From: Collinsella sp.
Lineage (GTDB): Bacteria; Actinomycetota; Coriobacteriia; Coriobacteriales; Coriobacteriaceae
Assembly (NCBI GenBank): GCA_019424965.1
Contig: JAHYYL010000033.1
Location: forward strand, 1 to 28,219
Length of the DNA stretch: 28,219 bases
Direction: 5' to 3'
Positions 5,755 through 12,456 of this stretch are shown piece after piece. Both the position numbers and the translations under genes were made by a program. Below the pieces are notes generated by a model, which saw only the letters and a program-made list of their open reading frames with translations, was not told the DNA's origin and ran no database searches. Position 1 is the stretch's first letter; each line of letters starts with the position of its first letter.

Positions 5755-5786
5755 ATGGATTCGAACCTCGGTCGAGGCGCGGGCGT
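5755..5786 (+). repeat. antisense T-arm with truncated hairpin 1, Arg copy B
   Basis: Same 32-base segment as 5059-5090, again 190 bases after the first antisense T-arm of its unit and again cut after GCGCGGGCGT. The rest of the gap to 5888 shows nothing clear beyond a possible TAAGAT -10 near 5815. Confidence 0.85.
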
Positions 5787-5888
5787 GAAGCGGACGATTT
5801 CTTATCGACTCGTGTAAGATTTCGAGTAAGCGCCTCGGTGAATCCGCGGCGTGCCCTTTCTTCAAGCGACCGATCAGGGTGATGTTTC

Positions 5889-8330
5889 GTGGCAGAGCGT
5901 CCGACATACAAGCTCAGGTTTCTCGATCCCAAAAAGCGCTTTCCGGCAATGCCCGAGCAGCCTGCGGGACGCTCGTATGGCGTTGTCTGGAAAGTCTTTG
6001 GCGAGGACCCTAAAGAGTCATGCTATGTCGTCGAATTCGTCGGCAAAAGCCACATATCGCTCTTGGGCTACGTGAGCGTTTCGGGCGAGGTATACAAGGT
6101 GGACCGTCCCGTTAGCGAGGTGCCATTGCCTGATGGGCCCGACATGCAACTGGTCCTTGACGAGTCCAACCCCAGCATTGGCGAGATTACGGTGAGGGAC
6201 AGCGACGGCACCATGCGTCCCCAAGCACGAGTCAACGGCTCTCCCGAAGGTACCATGCGCGAGCAATCCGATCATGAGACGTGGAATTCGACTCGCAGTC
6301 TTCGCTACGGCGAGTTTATGGCCTCGATGTTTTTACGCTACGTGATATTTGCCGATTCCGAAAATGTTGCCGCAAATACGCCAGACGCTGACAGGCTCGA
6401 CGAAGGAATGAAAAATGCCGTCGACAAAATAAAGCTTGTAAAACTCTCCGAGCCGGTTGAGGTGCTTCTGGGCTTTGACTCCACGCCGCTCCCCGATGCC
6501 ATCGAGACGTTGCTTTACCGTGTTGACCATGCCGAGAATCCGAGCGGTATCGAGCGTTATGCCGCCGCCCTTATGAGCGAGGTCGACTTGCCCCGTCTGC
6601 GCGCCATTGCCGCCAAGTCCGAAATGAGCCTAGCGCGCATCGACCGGTCAAAGCTGTTCTATCTCAATTTTGACCGTAGCCTGCTGGACCAGGACGAGAT
6701 CGACATGCTGCTTGCCATCGAGTGCCGTCTCAACCGCCTCTCCGGCATCCTCGAGCGCATCGGAGCTGGATTAGGCCCCGCGGCCTCGTCTCCAAGCCTT
6801 GAGGGCTGCGCGCTCTTTGATTTGTGGCTTATCGCCAAGACGACCAACGATGTTCCGCGTCTGCTCGAAACACTGTCGAACGACAACCCGTGGGCAAAAC
6901 CTGGCACGGTCGCGTGCCAGCCGGGCGGTGAGTGGGATGTGCGTACCCGCTTCGCGCGTATTGTCGAGGCACTTAACGTGGTCACACGGCTCGACTATAC
7001 CTATCGGGCAAACGTTGCCGAGGGGATTATGCTCGTTCGGTTTGGGCACTCTGTCGTGGATGCCATGCCGCAACGTGAATACGACGCTCAAGATGACGCC
7101 TGGCGCGAGCTGGACGAGGACACGCGCGCGATCTGGGCCGCGGAGCACGATGCGCGCGTGGCGCTCACGCTTGCGGCAGCGTGTTTTGCCGCGGGCACCT
7201 GCATCACGCGCTGCTATGTGCAGATTGCTGCTCCCGACAGTGAGCAGGGCGAGCGCGTTGTCGCAACATATTCCTTTGGGCGTGCGGCCTATCTGGCCAA
7301 TTGCGTGCCTGTCGCCAAGGATCTCAAGAGCATGGATATGGACGATATGCCGTGCAAGCGCATGCTTGAGGCATATGAGTCAGACGCGCCGGATGCGATC
7401 GAGCCCGCTGAGGTTCACGCTCGCCCGCGTGACGACCACCGTTCGCTGCCGCCGGCGTTGCGTGACTTGCTGCTTGCCGATACGGCTGATGAGCTTGAGG
7501 TCATGGAGAAGGACGATGACCCGTATGTGGCGCGCGTCATTGAGTTGCGCGAGCAGGCAAAAGTTGACCGTGCACGTGCGTTTGAGGGCTTTTCCCGTCT
7601 TGTCGAGGAGTTGGAGGCCAAGTGTGCCGTCGCGGAGCTTTTGGCGACGGGTCCGGTCCAGACGCAGTTTTGCGACAACCAGCTGGTACGTATGGTGCTG
7701 CCGGTAATGGAGGAAGACCGCTCCGTTCGTATTTTGCGAGCTCCAGATGCGCTGTACTTTGCCCAGCACGAGATCTGCAGCTTTTACGCCGAACAGGAGG
7801 ATTTTGAACGGGCATTGCCCGAGGTGCGTCATCTTTACGATCTGGCTCGCTCGTCCATGCAATCGCACTTTGCGCTCATCAACGTGCTGGCTCGCCTGGA
7901 GCGCTTTGACGAGATTATCGAGGTGGCGCGCCACGGCTTGCGCATTGCCAGCGACCGCCCCTCAATCGGTTACCTGTTCTATCGCCTAGCGTTTGCCTAT
8001 TGGAACTGCGACCAGCTCGAGCTCGCGTTGGCGTGCTACCGCCTCGTGCCGCGCGGCGAGGAGTCGGGTAGCAGCGCGCTGGAGGAAATGCAGGGCCTTA
8101 TGAACGAGATGGGTGTCAGTGAGCCGCCGACGTTCGAGGAAGCGGTTGAGACCATCCGTAAGGCCGGGCTCGAGCTACCGCCGGTGCCCGCCGTGACCAA
8201 CCAGCTGGCGGATGCTGCCGTGCAGTTGGTCGACAACGGCTTCTTTTTCCTGGCGCGTGGCTGCATCTTCCAAATGTGGCGCACCATGGGCAACGATGAG
8301 CTCGGCTCCCTCAACCGCTCGCTGGGGTAG
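5889..8330 (+). CDS. large protein of unknown function with TPR-like C-terminal region
   Basis: Predicted 813-residue, acidic, soluble protein without a signal peptide or membrane segment. I do not recognise the N-terminal two thirds. The first 100 residues look beta-rich, and residues about 160-450 are mostly helical. Residues about 635-740 contain helix pairs of TPR type (Ala-Leu-Pro-Glu-Val-Arg-His-Leu-Tyr, Leu-Ala-Arg-Leu-Glu-Arg-Phe-Asp-Glu-Ile, Phe-Ala-Tyr-Trp-Asn-Cys-Asp-Gln-Leu-Glu-Leu-Ala-Leu-Ala-Cys-Tyr), which usually bind proteins. The start is a GTG with only a weak AGGGTGA upstream, so it is uncertain. It stands alone between the tRNA-Arg cluster and a repeat-bearing gap. An adaptor or scaffold role is only a guess. 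Confidence 0.8.
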   Translation: MAERPTYKLRFLDPKKRFPAMPEQPAGRSYGVVWKVFGEDPKESCYVVEFVGKSHISLLGYVSVSGEVYKVDRPVSEVPLPDGPDMQLVLDESNPSIGEITVRDSDGTMRPQARVNGSPEGTMREQSDHETWNSTRSLRYGEFMASMFLRYVIFADSENVAANTPDADRLDEGMKNAVDKIKLVKLSEPVEVLLGFDSTPLPDAIETLLYRVDHAENPSGIERYAAALMSEVDLPRLRAIAAKSEMSLARIDRSKLFYLNFDRSLLDQDEIDMLLAIECRLNRLSGILERIGAGLGPAASSPSLEGCALFDLWLIAKTTNDVPRLLETLSNDNPWAKPGTVACQPGGEWDVRTRFARIVEALNVVTRLDYTYRANVAEGIMLVRFGHSVVDAMPQREYDAQDDAWRELDEDTRAIWAAEHDARVALTLAAACFAAGTCITRCYVQIAAPDSEQGERVVATYSFGRAAYLANCVPVAKDLKSMDMDDMPCKRMLEAYESDAPDAIEPAEVHARPRDDHRSLPPALRDLLLADTADELEVMEKDDDPYVARVIELREQAKVDRARAFEGFSRLVEELEAKCAVAELLATGPVQTQFCDNQLVRMVLPVMEEDRSVRILRAPDALYFAQHEICSFYAEQEDFERALPEVRHLYDLARSSMQSHFALINVLARLERFDEIIEVARHGLRIASDRPSIGYLFYRLAFAYWNCDQLELALACYRLVPRGEESGSSALEEMQGLMNEMGVSEPPTFEEAVETIRKAGLELPPVPAVTNQLADAAVQLVDNGFFFLARGCIFQMWRTMGNDELGSLNRSLG

Positions 8331-8425
8331 GGTGATACAGGGGACTGGCCTGCGTTCACTATGCCGAACAAAGTGGAAGGATCGCTGGTAGCGGTGGTGC
8401 AGGCATCATCTGCGTAAAGATAAGG

Positions 8426-8465
8426 TATAACGAATTAAGTCATAACGAATTAAGATACGAATTAC
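8426..8465 (+). repeat. short direct repeats, 15-base period
   Basis: ATAACGAATTAAG occurs at 8427-8439 and 8442-8454, and a shorter TACGAATTA follows at 8456-8464. It lies in the 305-base gap before the ATPase gene. The AT-rich, evenly spaced copies look like binding sites, but no regulator is identified. Confidence 0.6.
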
Positions 8466-8562
8466 TATGCCGAGCGGATGGCCGACAAATTGAATGAAGC
8501 TATTTATATTGGCGTAGCTGACTAGGTCCAACAAGACTGGTGAGGCTAAAAGCAGCTCAGTC

Positions 8563-8616
8563 TGCTAAACCTGTTAAACTCTGCTAAAGTTGCTAAACTT
8601 TGCTAAAGTTGCTAAA
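8563..8616 (+). repeat. six-fold TGCTAAA array upstream of the ATPase gene
   Basis: TGCTAAA starts at 8563, 8582, 8591, 8601 and 8610, and the variant TGTTAAA at 8572. The steps are 9, 10, 9, 10 and 9 bases, close to one helical turn. The array ends 8 bases before the ribosome binding site AGAGGAGGA, so it occupies the promoter/leader of the ATPase gene. It could be a stacked operator, for example for the gene's own winged-helix domain. Confidence 0.75.
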
Positions 8617-8635
8617 ACTAACAGAGGAGGATTGA

Positions 8636-9718
8636 ATGTCGAAAGCAATTAATCCCTTTAAGCCAACGGCGGGCATGAATCCGCCTGAGCTTATCGGGCG
8701 CGATGCTGTTTTGGATGACTTTGCCGAGGCACTAGAGAATGGTCCTGGTGCCCCCGATCGACTTATGCGCATCTCGGGTGTCCGAGGCACGGGCAAAACG
8801 GTGCTTCTCAACGCATTGGGCGATCTTGCGCGAAAAAAGGGATTCGAGGTCGTTGACGTGGCCTCAAATGCCGGTTTTTGCAATAGGATCCTCGAGGCTC
8901 TGCAGCGAAATGTTCGTCTTGAGTCAATGTCGATTTCCCCATCGATTTTAGGAGTCAGCCTCGGCTCCGTGGAGGTGTCAAAGTCGGCCTCTCATTTGGG
9001 CGAGGCGATGTACGACGCCGCGAAACGCGGTGGCCTGTTCATTACGCTCGACGAGATTCAGGATGCCTCAACTGAAGAAATGCGCGAGCTGGGCAATGAG
9101 ATGCAGCTTTTGATTCGCCAAGGGGCGAATATCGCTTTCGCATTCGCTGGCCTGCCAACGTCGGTGGATGGCGTAGTGGTAGATGATACCCTTACGTTCC
9201 TTCAGCGGGCAAAACATATCGAACTCACCCGGCTTTCCGATTTTGAAGTCGGCGGATCGTTTGAGGATACGATGAGACGAGCGGGCAAGGAGCTCGACGA
9301 AGGTGCTGCTGAGCTATTAACAAAGGCTTCGGCGGGCTATCCCTTTATGGTCCAGTTGGTCGGATACTACGCTTGGCAGGTTGCTGCGCGCAGCGGAGCG
9401 GAGAGTGTGAGCGAAGAGGCAGCTCGTAAGGGTATCCAGGCGGCTCTTGATAGTTTTAATGCTATGGTGATTGCCCCGGCGCTGCGCAGGGTCTCGGAGC
9501 GGCAGCTTCAGTATCTCGCGGCAATGGCTCAATGCGAGGGCGGCGAGATTGCCAACGGCGATATCGCCAAAAAGATGGGGTTACCGGCGAATAAAGTTGG
9601 GTCATATCGTAAACGTCTCATCGATGCGGGGTTGATTGAGCCTGCGGGCTATGGCTGTGTTTCGTTTGCAATTCCGTATATGCGCGACTATTTGTTGGAG
9701 GCGGTGCGGGAAAGGTAA
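8636..9718 (+). CDS. AAA/STAND-like ATPase with C-terminal winged helix
   Basis: Predicted 360-residue cytosolic protein. The Walker A is Gly-Val-Arg-Gly-Thr-Gly-Lys-Thr (residues 48-55), and the Walker B is Leu-Phe-Ile-Thr-Leu-Asp-Glu (Asp139, Glu140) followed by Ile-Gln-Asp. This resembles the archaeal-type ATPase (PF01637-like) and ORC/Cdc6-like families. The segment Pro-Pro-Glu-Leu-Ile-Gly-Arg-Asp before the P-loop is the usual entry of that group. The last 80 residues read like a winged helix (Ile-Ala-Asn-Gly-Asp-Ile-Ala-Lys-Lys-Met-Gly-Leu, then Tyr-Arg-Lys-Arg-Leu-Ile-Asp-Ala-Gly-Leu-Ile). Start ATG with AGAGGAGGA. Codon use is more AT-rich than its neighbours, suggesting transfer. Specific role unknown. 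Confidence 0.85.
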   Translation: MSKAINPFKPTAGMNPPELIGRDAVLDDFAEALENGPGAPDRLMRISGVRGTGKTVLLNALGDLARKKGFEVVDVASNAGFCNRILEALQRNVRLESMSISPSILGVSLGSVEVSKSASHLGEAMYDAAKRGGLFITLDEIQDASTEEMRELGNEMQLLIRQGANIAFAFAGLPTSVDGVVVDDTLTFLQRAKHIELTRLSDFEVGGSFEDTMRRAGKELDEGAAELLTKASAGYPFMVQLVGYYAWQVAARSGAESVSEEAARKGIQAALDSFNAMVIAPALRRVSERQLQYLAAMAQCEGGEIANGDIAKKMGLPANKVGSYRKRLIDAGLIEPAGYGCVSFAIPYMRDYLLEAVRER

Positions 9719-9743
9719 AAATGGAATCGCTCCAAATTCCCCC

Positions 9744-9772
9744 TTGCCCATCTTCGACTGTTTGGTTACTAT
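9744..9772 (+). promoter_or_regulatory. tRNA-Ser promoter
   Basis: TTGCCC (9744-9749), 17-base spacer, TACTAT (9767-9772), 14 bases before the tRNA. Confidence 0.65.
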
Positions 9773-9786
9773 AGAACGGCTGTTAC

Positions 9787-9877
9787 GGAGAGCTGACCGA
9801 GAGGCCGAAGGTGCTCGCCTGCTAAGCGAGTATGCCCCAAAAGGGCATCTGGGGTTCGAATCCCCAGCTCTCCGCCA
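9787..9877 (+). tRNA. tRNA-Ser(GCT)
   Basis: A 91-base class II tRNA with encoded CCA. The acceptor is GGAGAGC/GCTCTCC with discriminator G. The anticodon stem is CTCGC/GCGAG around loop CTGCTAA (anticodon GCT at 9821-9823). The long variable arm is ATGCCC-CAAAA-GGGCAT, and the T-arm TGGGG-TTCGAAT-CCCCA. It reads AGU and AGC. Confidence 0.97.
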
Positions 9878-9891
9878 GTAAGACTTTAAAG

Positions 9892-9917
9892 AAGGGTTCC
9901 GAAAGGGGCCCTTTTTT
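9892..9917 (+). terminator. tRNA-Ser terminator
   Basis: A 9-bp stem AAGGGTTCC/GGGGCCCTT with GAAA loop (two T-G pairs), followed by TTTTAGTT. Confidence 0.88.
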
Positions 9918-9932
9918 AGTTGAACCACGTTA

Positions 9933-10067
9933 GCTGGGGATTCGAACCCGAGAGGGCACGGGCGTTAAGCAAACGCGAAAGCGTTTGTAGCCCGTGGGCG
10001 AAAAGCCGCCAGGCTTTGAAGCCGGAGGGCATGCGCAGCATGCCCGGACATCCCCAGCTCTCCGCCA
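9933..10067 (+). repeat. tRNA-linked three-hairpin repeat unit, Ser version
   Basis: Starts with the antisense T-arm GCTGGGGATTCGAACCC (9933-9949). Hairpin 1 has outer stem CACGGGC (9957-9963) with GCCCGTG (9990-9996) and inner AAACGC-GAAA-GCGTTT (9971-9986). Hairpin 2 is AAAGCC-GCCA-GGCTTT (10002-10017), then GAAGCCGG (10018-10025). Hairpin 3 is GGGCATGC-GCA-GCATGCCC (10027-10045), then CGGA and the exact tRNA-Ser 3' end (10051-10067). Stem sequences differ from the Arg units yet still pair, while unpaired GGGCGA and GAAGCCGG are kept. The first 8 bases, GCTGGGGA, can also pair with TCCCCAGC at 10051-10058 and close the whole unit. Confidence 0.85.
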
Positions 10068-10077
10068 GTATGAATTG

Positions 10078-10107
10078 AAAGAAGGGTCCCATTTGGGGCC
10101 CTTCTTT
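10078..10107 (+). terminator. terminator after Ser repeat unit
   Basis: A 13-bp stem AAAGAAGGGTCCC/GGGGCCCTTCTTT with ATTT loop. It is a diverged relative of the tRNA-Ser terminator at 9892. Confidence 0.8.
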
Positions 10108-10122
10108 GTGCGGAGAAAGGAG

Positions 10123-10139
10123 GCTGGGGATTCGAACCC
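10123..10139 (+). repeat. second antisense T-arm, Ser unit
   Basis: GCTGGGGATTCGAACCC recurs exactly 190 bases after its first copy at 9933. The hairpin core does not follow; the next feature is the dacA-side terminator. Together with the preceding entries this accounts for the gap from 9878 to 10197. Confidence 0.85.
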
Positions 10140-10144
10140 TCAAA

Positions 10145-10174
10145 AAAGGAGGCATCCTTTCGGACGCCTCCTTT
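10145..10174 (-). terminator. terminator of the D-Ala-D-Ala carboxypeptidase gene
   Basis: The stem AAAGGAGGC/GCCTCCTTT continues after one A-C mismatch with TCC/GGA, with a TTTC loop on plus. Read on the minus strand it is followed by TTTTTTGAG, and it lies 24 bases after the minus-strand stop codon. Confidence 0.8.
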
Positions 10175-10197
10175 CAGTGGGCTGATTATTCTGCGCT

Positions 10198-11538
10198 CTA
10201 CACCTCAGGAGCCTTGGCTACGGTTTCGCTCTCGGCTGTGAGCGGGCGGTTGTCGATGCGGCGGCCCAGGCGGTCGAGCTTCACGAGTAGCCACTCAATG
10301 GGATTCGGCCCCGAGCCTTCCTCGTCGGCAACCAAATCCATGACGGCGATCTTGGTGCCGTCCTGCTTGAGCGTAATGCTGCCCACCTTGTCGCCCACAT
10401 GCACCGTGCCCGAAAGATCGTCGTAGCTAACCTTTTCGGTCACCTCGCCGGCAAGGGAAAACACGGTCGCTTGCGCCGTAGGATCGGCGAGTGTGGCGTC
10501 GATCGTCTTATCAGTCCAGTCGGTTTGACCAATGCGCGCCATAAGCGGGTTGCCGTTGGCGGTCTTTTCCTGCGTGTTGGCGATCGCGACCGTCACCTTG
10601 TGACCGTAGTACCAATTGGCAAGGGTTGCGGTATCGGTAAAGCGCTGGTCGGTGGTGGTGGAGTTCAAAACGACGGTGTAGATCTCGTCGCCATCGCGGT
10701 TGTAGGCACCCGTAAAGCAATAGCCTGCATCGTCGGTAGTGCCGGTCTTGCCACCGATGTTGCCATCTTGGCCCAGCAAATAGTTATGCGTGTCCATGGA
10801 ATGCGAATGGTCGGTGCCGTCGGCGCCCGTGACCTCGATCCAGGAATCCTCGCTCGCTACGACCTCGCGGATCGTGTCGTTTTTCATGGCCTCCTGCATC
10901 ATCAGCGCTACGTCGTGTGCGGTTGAGTGCATATCGCCAGCCCACTCATCAAAGTCCAGACCATGCGGGTTTTCAAAAAGCGTACCGGTGCAGCCGAGCT
11001 TCTTAGCGCGCTCGTTCATGGCCTTCACAAATGTGGCCTCGGCGTCTTTGGTCTTAGGGTCGATCTTCTTGCCCACATATTCGGCGAGCACGATGGCGGC
11101 GTCGTTGCCCGAGGGAATCATCAGGCCGCGCAGCGCCTGCTCCACGGTAAGCTCGTCGCCTTCGAGCAAGCCGGCGGTCGAATTACCCACGGTGGCTGCG
11201 GCGTTGCTCACCGTGACCTTCTCGTCCATCTTGCAATTCTCGACGGTTAGGATTGCGGTCATGACCTTGGTGATCGAGGCAATCTTGACCTGCTCATCGG
11301 CGCCGCGCCCATAGTAGACGGTGCCGTCTTTGCCCATGACGAGGGCATTGGTCGCATCGATATCGGGCAGGTTTTCGGCCGTGATGCCGCGCGCATCGGC
11401 GGTTTTGCCGCAGACATTGTCGGTCGTGAGCACTTGGGCGCCGGCGACGGTGGGCACGCCAGCGGTAAGGGCGATAGCGCAGACAAAGCCGGCGGCAAGC
11501 TGGGCTGAGCGCTTTGCAAAAGAGGTGAGGGACTTCAC
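10198..11538 (-). CDS. D-alanyl-D-alanine carboxypeptidase (PBP5/DacA family, peptidase S11)
   Basis: Predicted 446-residue exported enzyme that trims the terminal D-Ala from peptidoglycan pentapeptides. Counting from the GTG at 11538, a signal peptide spans residues about 1-35 (basic start, hydrophobic core, Val-Ala-Gly-Ala-Gln). Catalytic motifs are Ser88-Ile-Thr-Lys91, Ser143-Gly-Asn145 and Lys264-Thr-Gly266, in the usual order. The end (Gly-Pro-Asn-Pro-Ile-Glu-Trp-Leu-Leu-Val-Lys-Leu-Asp-Arg-Leu) could be an amphipathic membrane anchor. The GTG is chosen because it begins the signal peptide and a promoter-like TATACT lies just upstream. In-frame ATGs at 11607 and 11649 have no ribosome site, but the GTG site is also weak. 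It is divergent from a VanR/VanS-like pair. Confidence 0.92.
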   Translation of the reverse strand: MKSLTSFAKRSAQLAAGFVCAIALTAGVPTVAGAQVLTTDNVCGKTADARGITAENLPDIDATNALVMGKDGTVYYGRGADEQVKIASITKVMTAILTVENCKMDEKVTVSNAAATVGNSTAGLLEGDELTVEQALRGLMIPSGNDAAIVLAEYVGKKIDPKTKDAEATFVKAMNERAKKLGCTGTLFENPHGLDFDEWAGDMHSTAHDVALMMQEAMKNDTIREVVASEDSWIEVTGADGTDHSHSMDTHNYLLGQDGNIGGKTGTTDDAGYCFTGAYNRDGDEIYTVVLNSTTTDQRFTDTATLANWYYGHKVTVAIANTQEKTANGNPLMARIGQTDWTDKTIDATLADPTAQATVFSLAGEVTEKVSYDDLSGTVHVGDKVGSITLKQDGTKIAVMDLVADEEGSGPNPIEWLLVKLDRLGRRIDNRPLTAESETVAKAPEV

Positions 11539-11577
11539 AGATTTCGCTTTCGACGGGATGGTCTCTTCTGGAACTAG

Positions 11578-11606
11578 AGTATATCGTTTGCCGGCATCGG
11601 CGATCA
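11578..11606 (-). promoter_or_regulatory. candidate promoter of the carboxypeptidase gene
   Basis: On the minus strand TATACT (11583 to 11578) is preceded by a 17-base spacer and the weak -35 TGATCG (11606 to 11601). It would start transcription about 33 bases before the GTG at 11538. Confidence 0.4.
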
Positions 11607-11735
11607 TCGCGTGCGTGCGTGGCCCACATCCGCGCCCGAACGGACACATTGGTGCTTAAGGTCGACTTAATCGCCCGCGCTTGTTGTGTGTGGCACGCGC
11701 CGCCTCGGGCATAATGGAGCGCGAGAGGAGCACGC

Positions 11736-12431
11736 ATGAACGAGCGCATTTTGGTAGTTGATGACGAGAAAGCCATCGCCGACCTGGTTGGTATCTACCT
11801 TACAAAAGAGGGCTTTGATGTCCAGATTGCCTACAGCGGGGCCGATGCGGCCAAGGCGATTCTGGAGCAGGAGTTCGATCTGGCGCTGCTGGATGTCATG
11901 CTGCCTGATATCGACGGCTTTGAGCTGTTGCGTACGATCCGTTCCAGCCATACCTATCCCGTGATCATGCTGACGGCGCGCGATGCCCAGCAAGACAAGA
12001 TCGAGGGGCTCTCGCTTGGCGCAGACGATTATGTGGTCAAGCCATTCCGTCCGCTGGAGCTCATTGCACGCGTTCATGCTCAGCTTCGTCGTTATACCAG
12101 CTACGGCAGCCGCGCACAGGCGGCCGAGTCGCCGATCATCCAGCTTGACGGCCTCGAGATCAACCGCGACGCCCGCTCTGTGACGGTGGACGGTGCGCCG
12201 GTGCGCCTTACGCCCATCGAGTATTCCATCTTGCTGTATCTGGTCGAGCATCGTGGTAGCGTGGTGCCCGTGGAGGACCTGTTCCGCGCGGTGTGGAACG
12301 AGGACTTTATGCCCGGCTCCAACAATACGGTTATGGTGCACATTCGCCATCTGCGCGAAAAGATCGGCGACGATGCCCAGAAGCCGCGCTTTATCAAAAA
12401 CGTCTGGGGCGTCGGCTACATAATCGAATAA
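11736..12431 (+). CDS. OmpR/PhoB-family response regulator, VanR-like
   Basis: Predicted 231-residue DNA-binding response regulator. The receiver domain (residues 1-115) has the acidic pair Asp9-Asp10, phospho-acceptor Asp53 in Leu-Leu-Asp-Val-Met-Leu-Pro, Thr80 and Lys102. The C-terminal winged helix (about residues 130-231) ends in Val-Trp-Gly-Val-Gly-Tyr. The wording Glu-Arg-Ile-Leu-Val-Val-Asp-Asp-Glu and the Val-Val-Lys-Pro-Phe-Arg-Pro-Leu-Glu run resemble VanR. GAGAGGAG lies 6 bases before the ATG, and a CATAAT (11710-11715) could be its -10, giving a very short leader. The kinase gene follows after 25 bases. No vanH, vanA/B or vanX is in the window, so vancomycin resistance should not be assumed. 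Confidence 0.93.
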   Translation: MNERILVVDDEKAIADLVGIYLTKEGFDVQIAYSGADAAKAILEQEFDLALLDVMLPDIDGFELLRTIRSSHTYPVIMLTARDAQQDKIEGLSLGADDYVVKPFRPLELIARVHAQLRRYTSYGSRAQAAESPIIQLDGLEINRDARSVTVDGAPVRLTPIEYSILLYLVEHRGSVVPVEDLFRAVWNEDFMPGSNNTVMVHIRHLREKIGDDAQKPRFIKNVWGVGYIIE

Positions 12432-12456
12432 CGCCTTTGATGGTGGGGGAGTAGAT

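Larger units (their letters stand above)
4740..5786 (+). repeat. 351-bp direct duplication (4740-5090 and 5436-5786)
   Basis: The tRNA-Arg gene, terminator, antisense T-arm, three-hairpin core, tRNA 3'-end copy, second terminator and second antisense T-arm at 4740-5090 recur at 5436-5786 with an offset of 696. By eye there are about 13 differences, six of them in one 10-base stretch (5049-5058). tRNA-Arg copy 2 at 5170 sits between the two and lacks the repeat unit. The promoters upstream of copies 1 and 3 are not part of the duplication. Confidence 0.9.

Noticed and set aside
4647..5882. Open frames running through the tRNA-Arg cluster and its repeats
   Set aside because: They translate tRNA and terminator sequence and recur only because the DNA is duplicated.
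8563..8616. CRISPR-like array
   Set aside because: Repeats are 7 bases with 2-3 base gaps, there are no spacers of useful length, and no cas genes are present.
9916..10155. Small open frames across the tRNA-Ser repeat unit on both strands
   Set aside because: They cover hairpins and terminators, lack ribosome sites and have no protein-like composition.
4699..10174. Prophage or integrative element at the tRNA genes
   Set aside because: No integrase, excisionase, phage or conjugation gene lies between the tRNA loci; only short non-coding repeats show duplicated tRNA ends.
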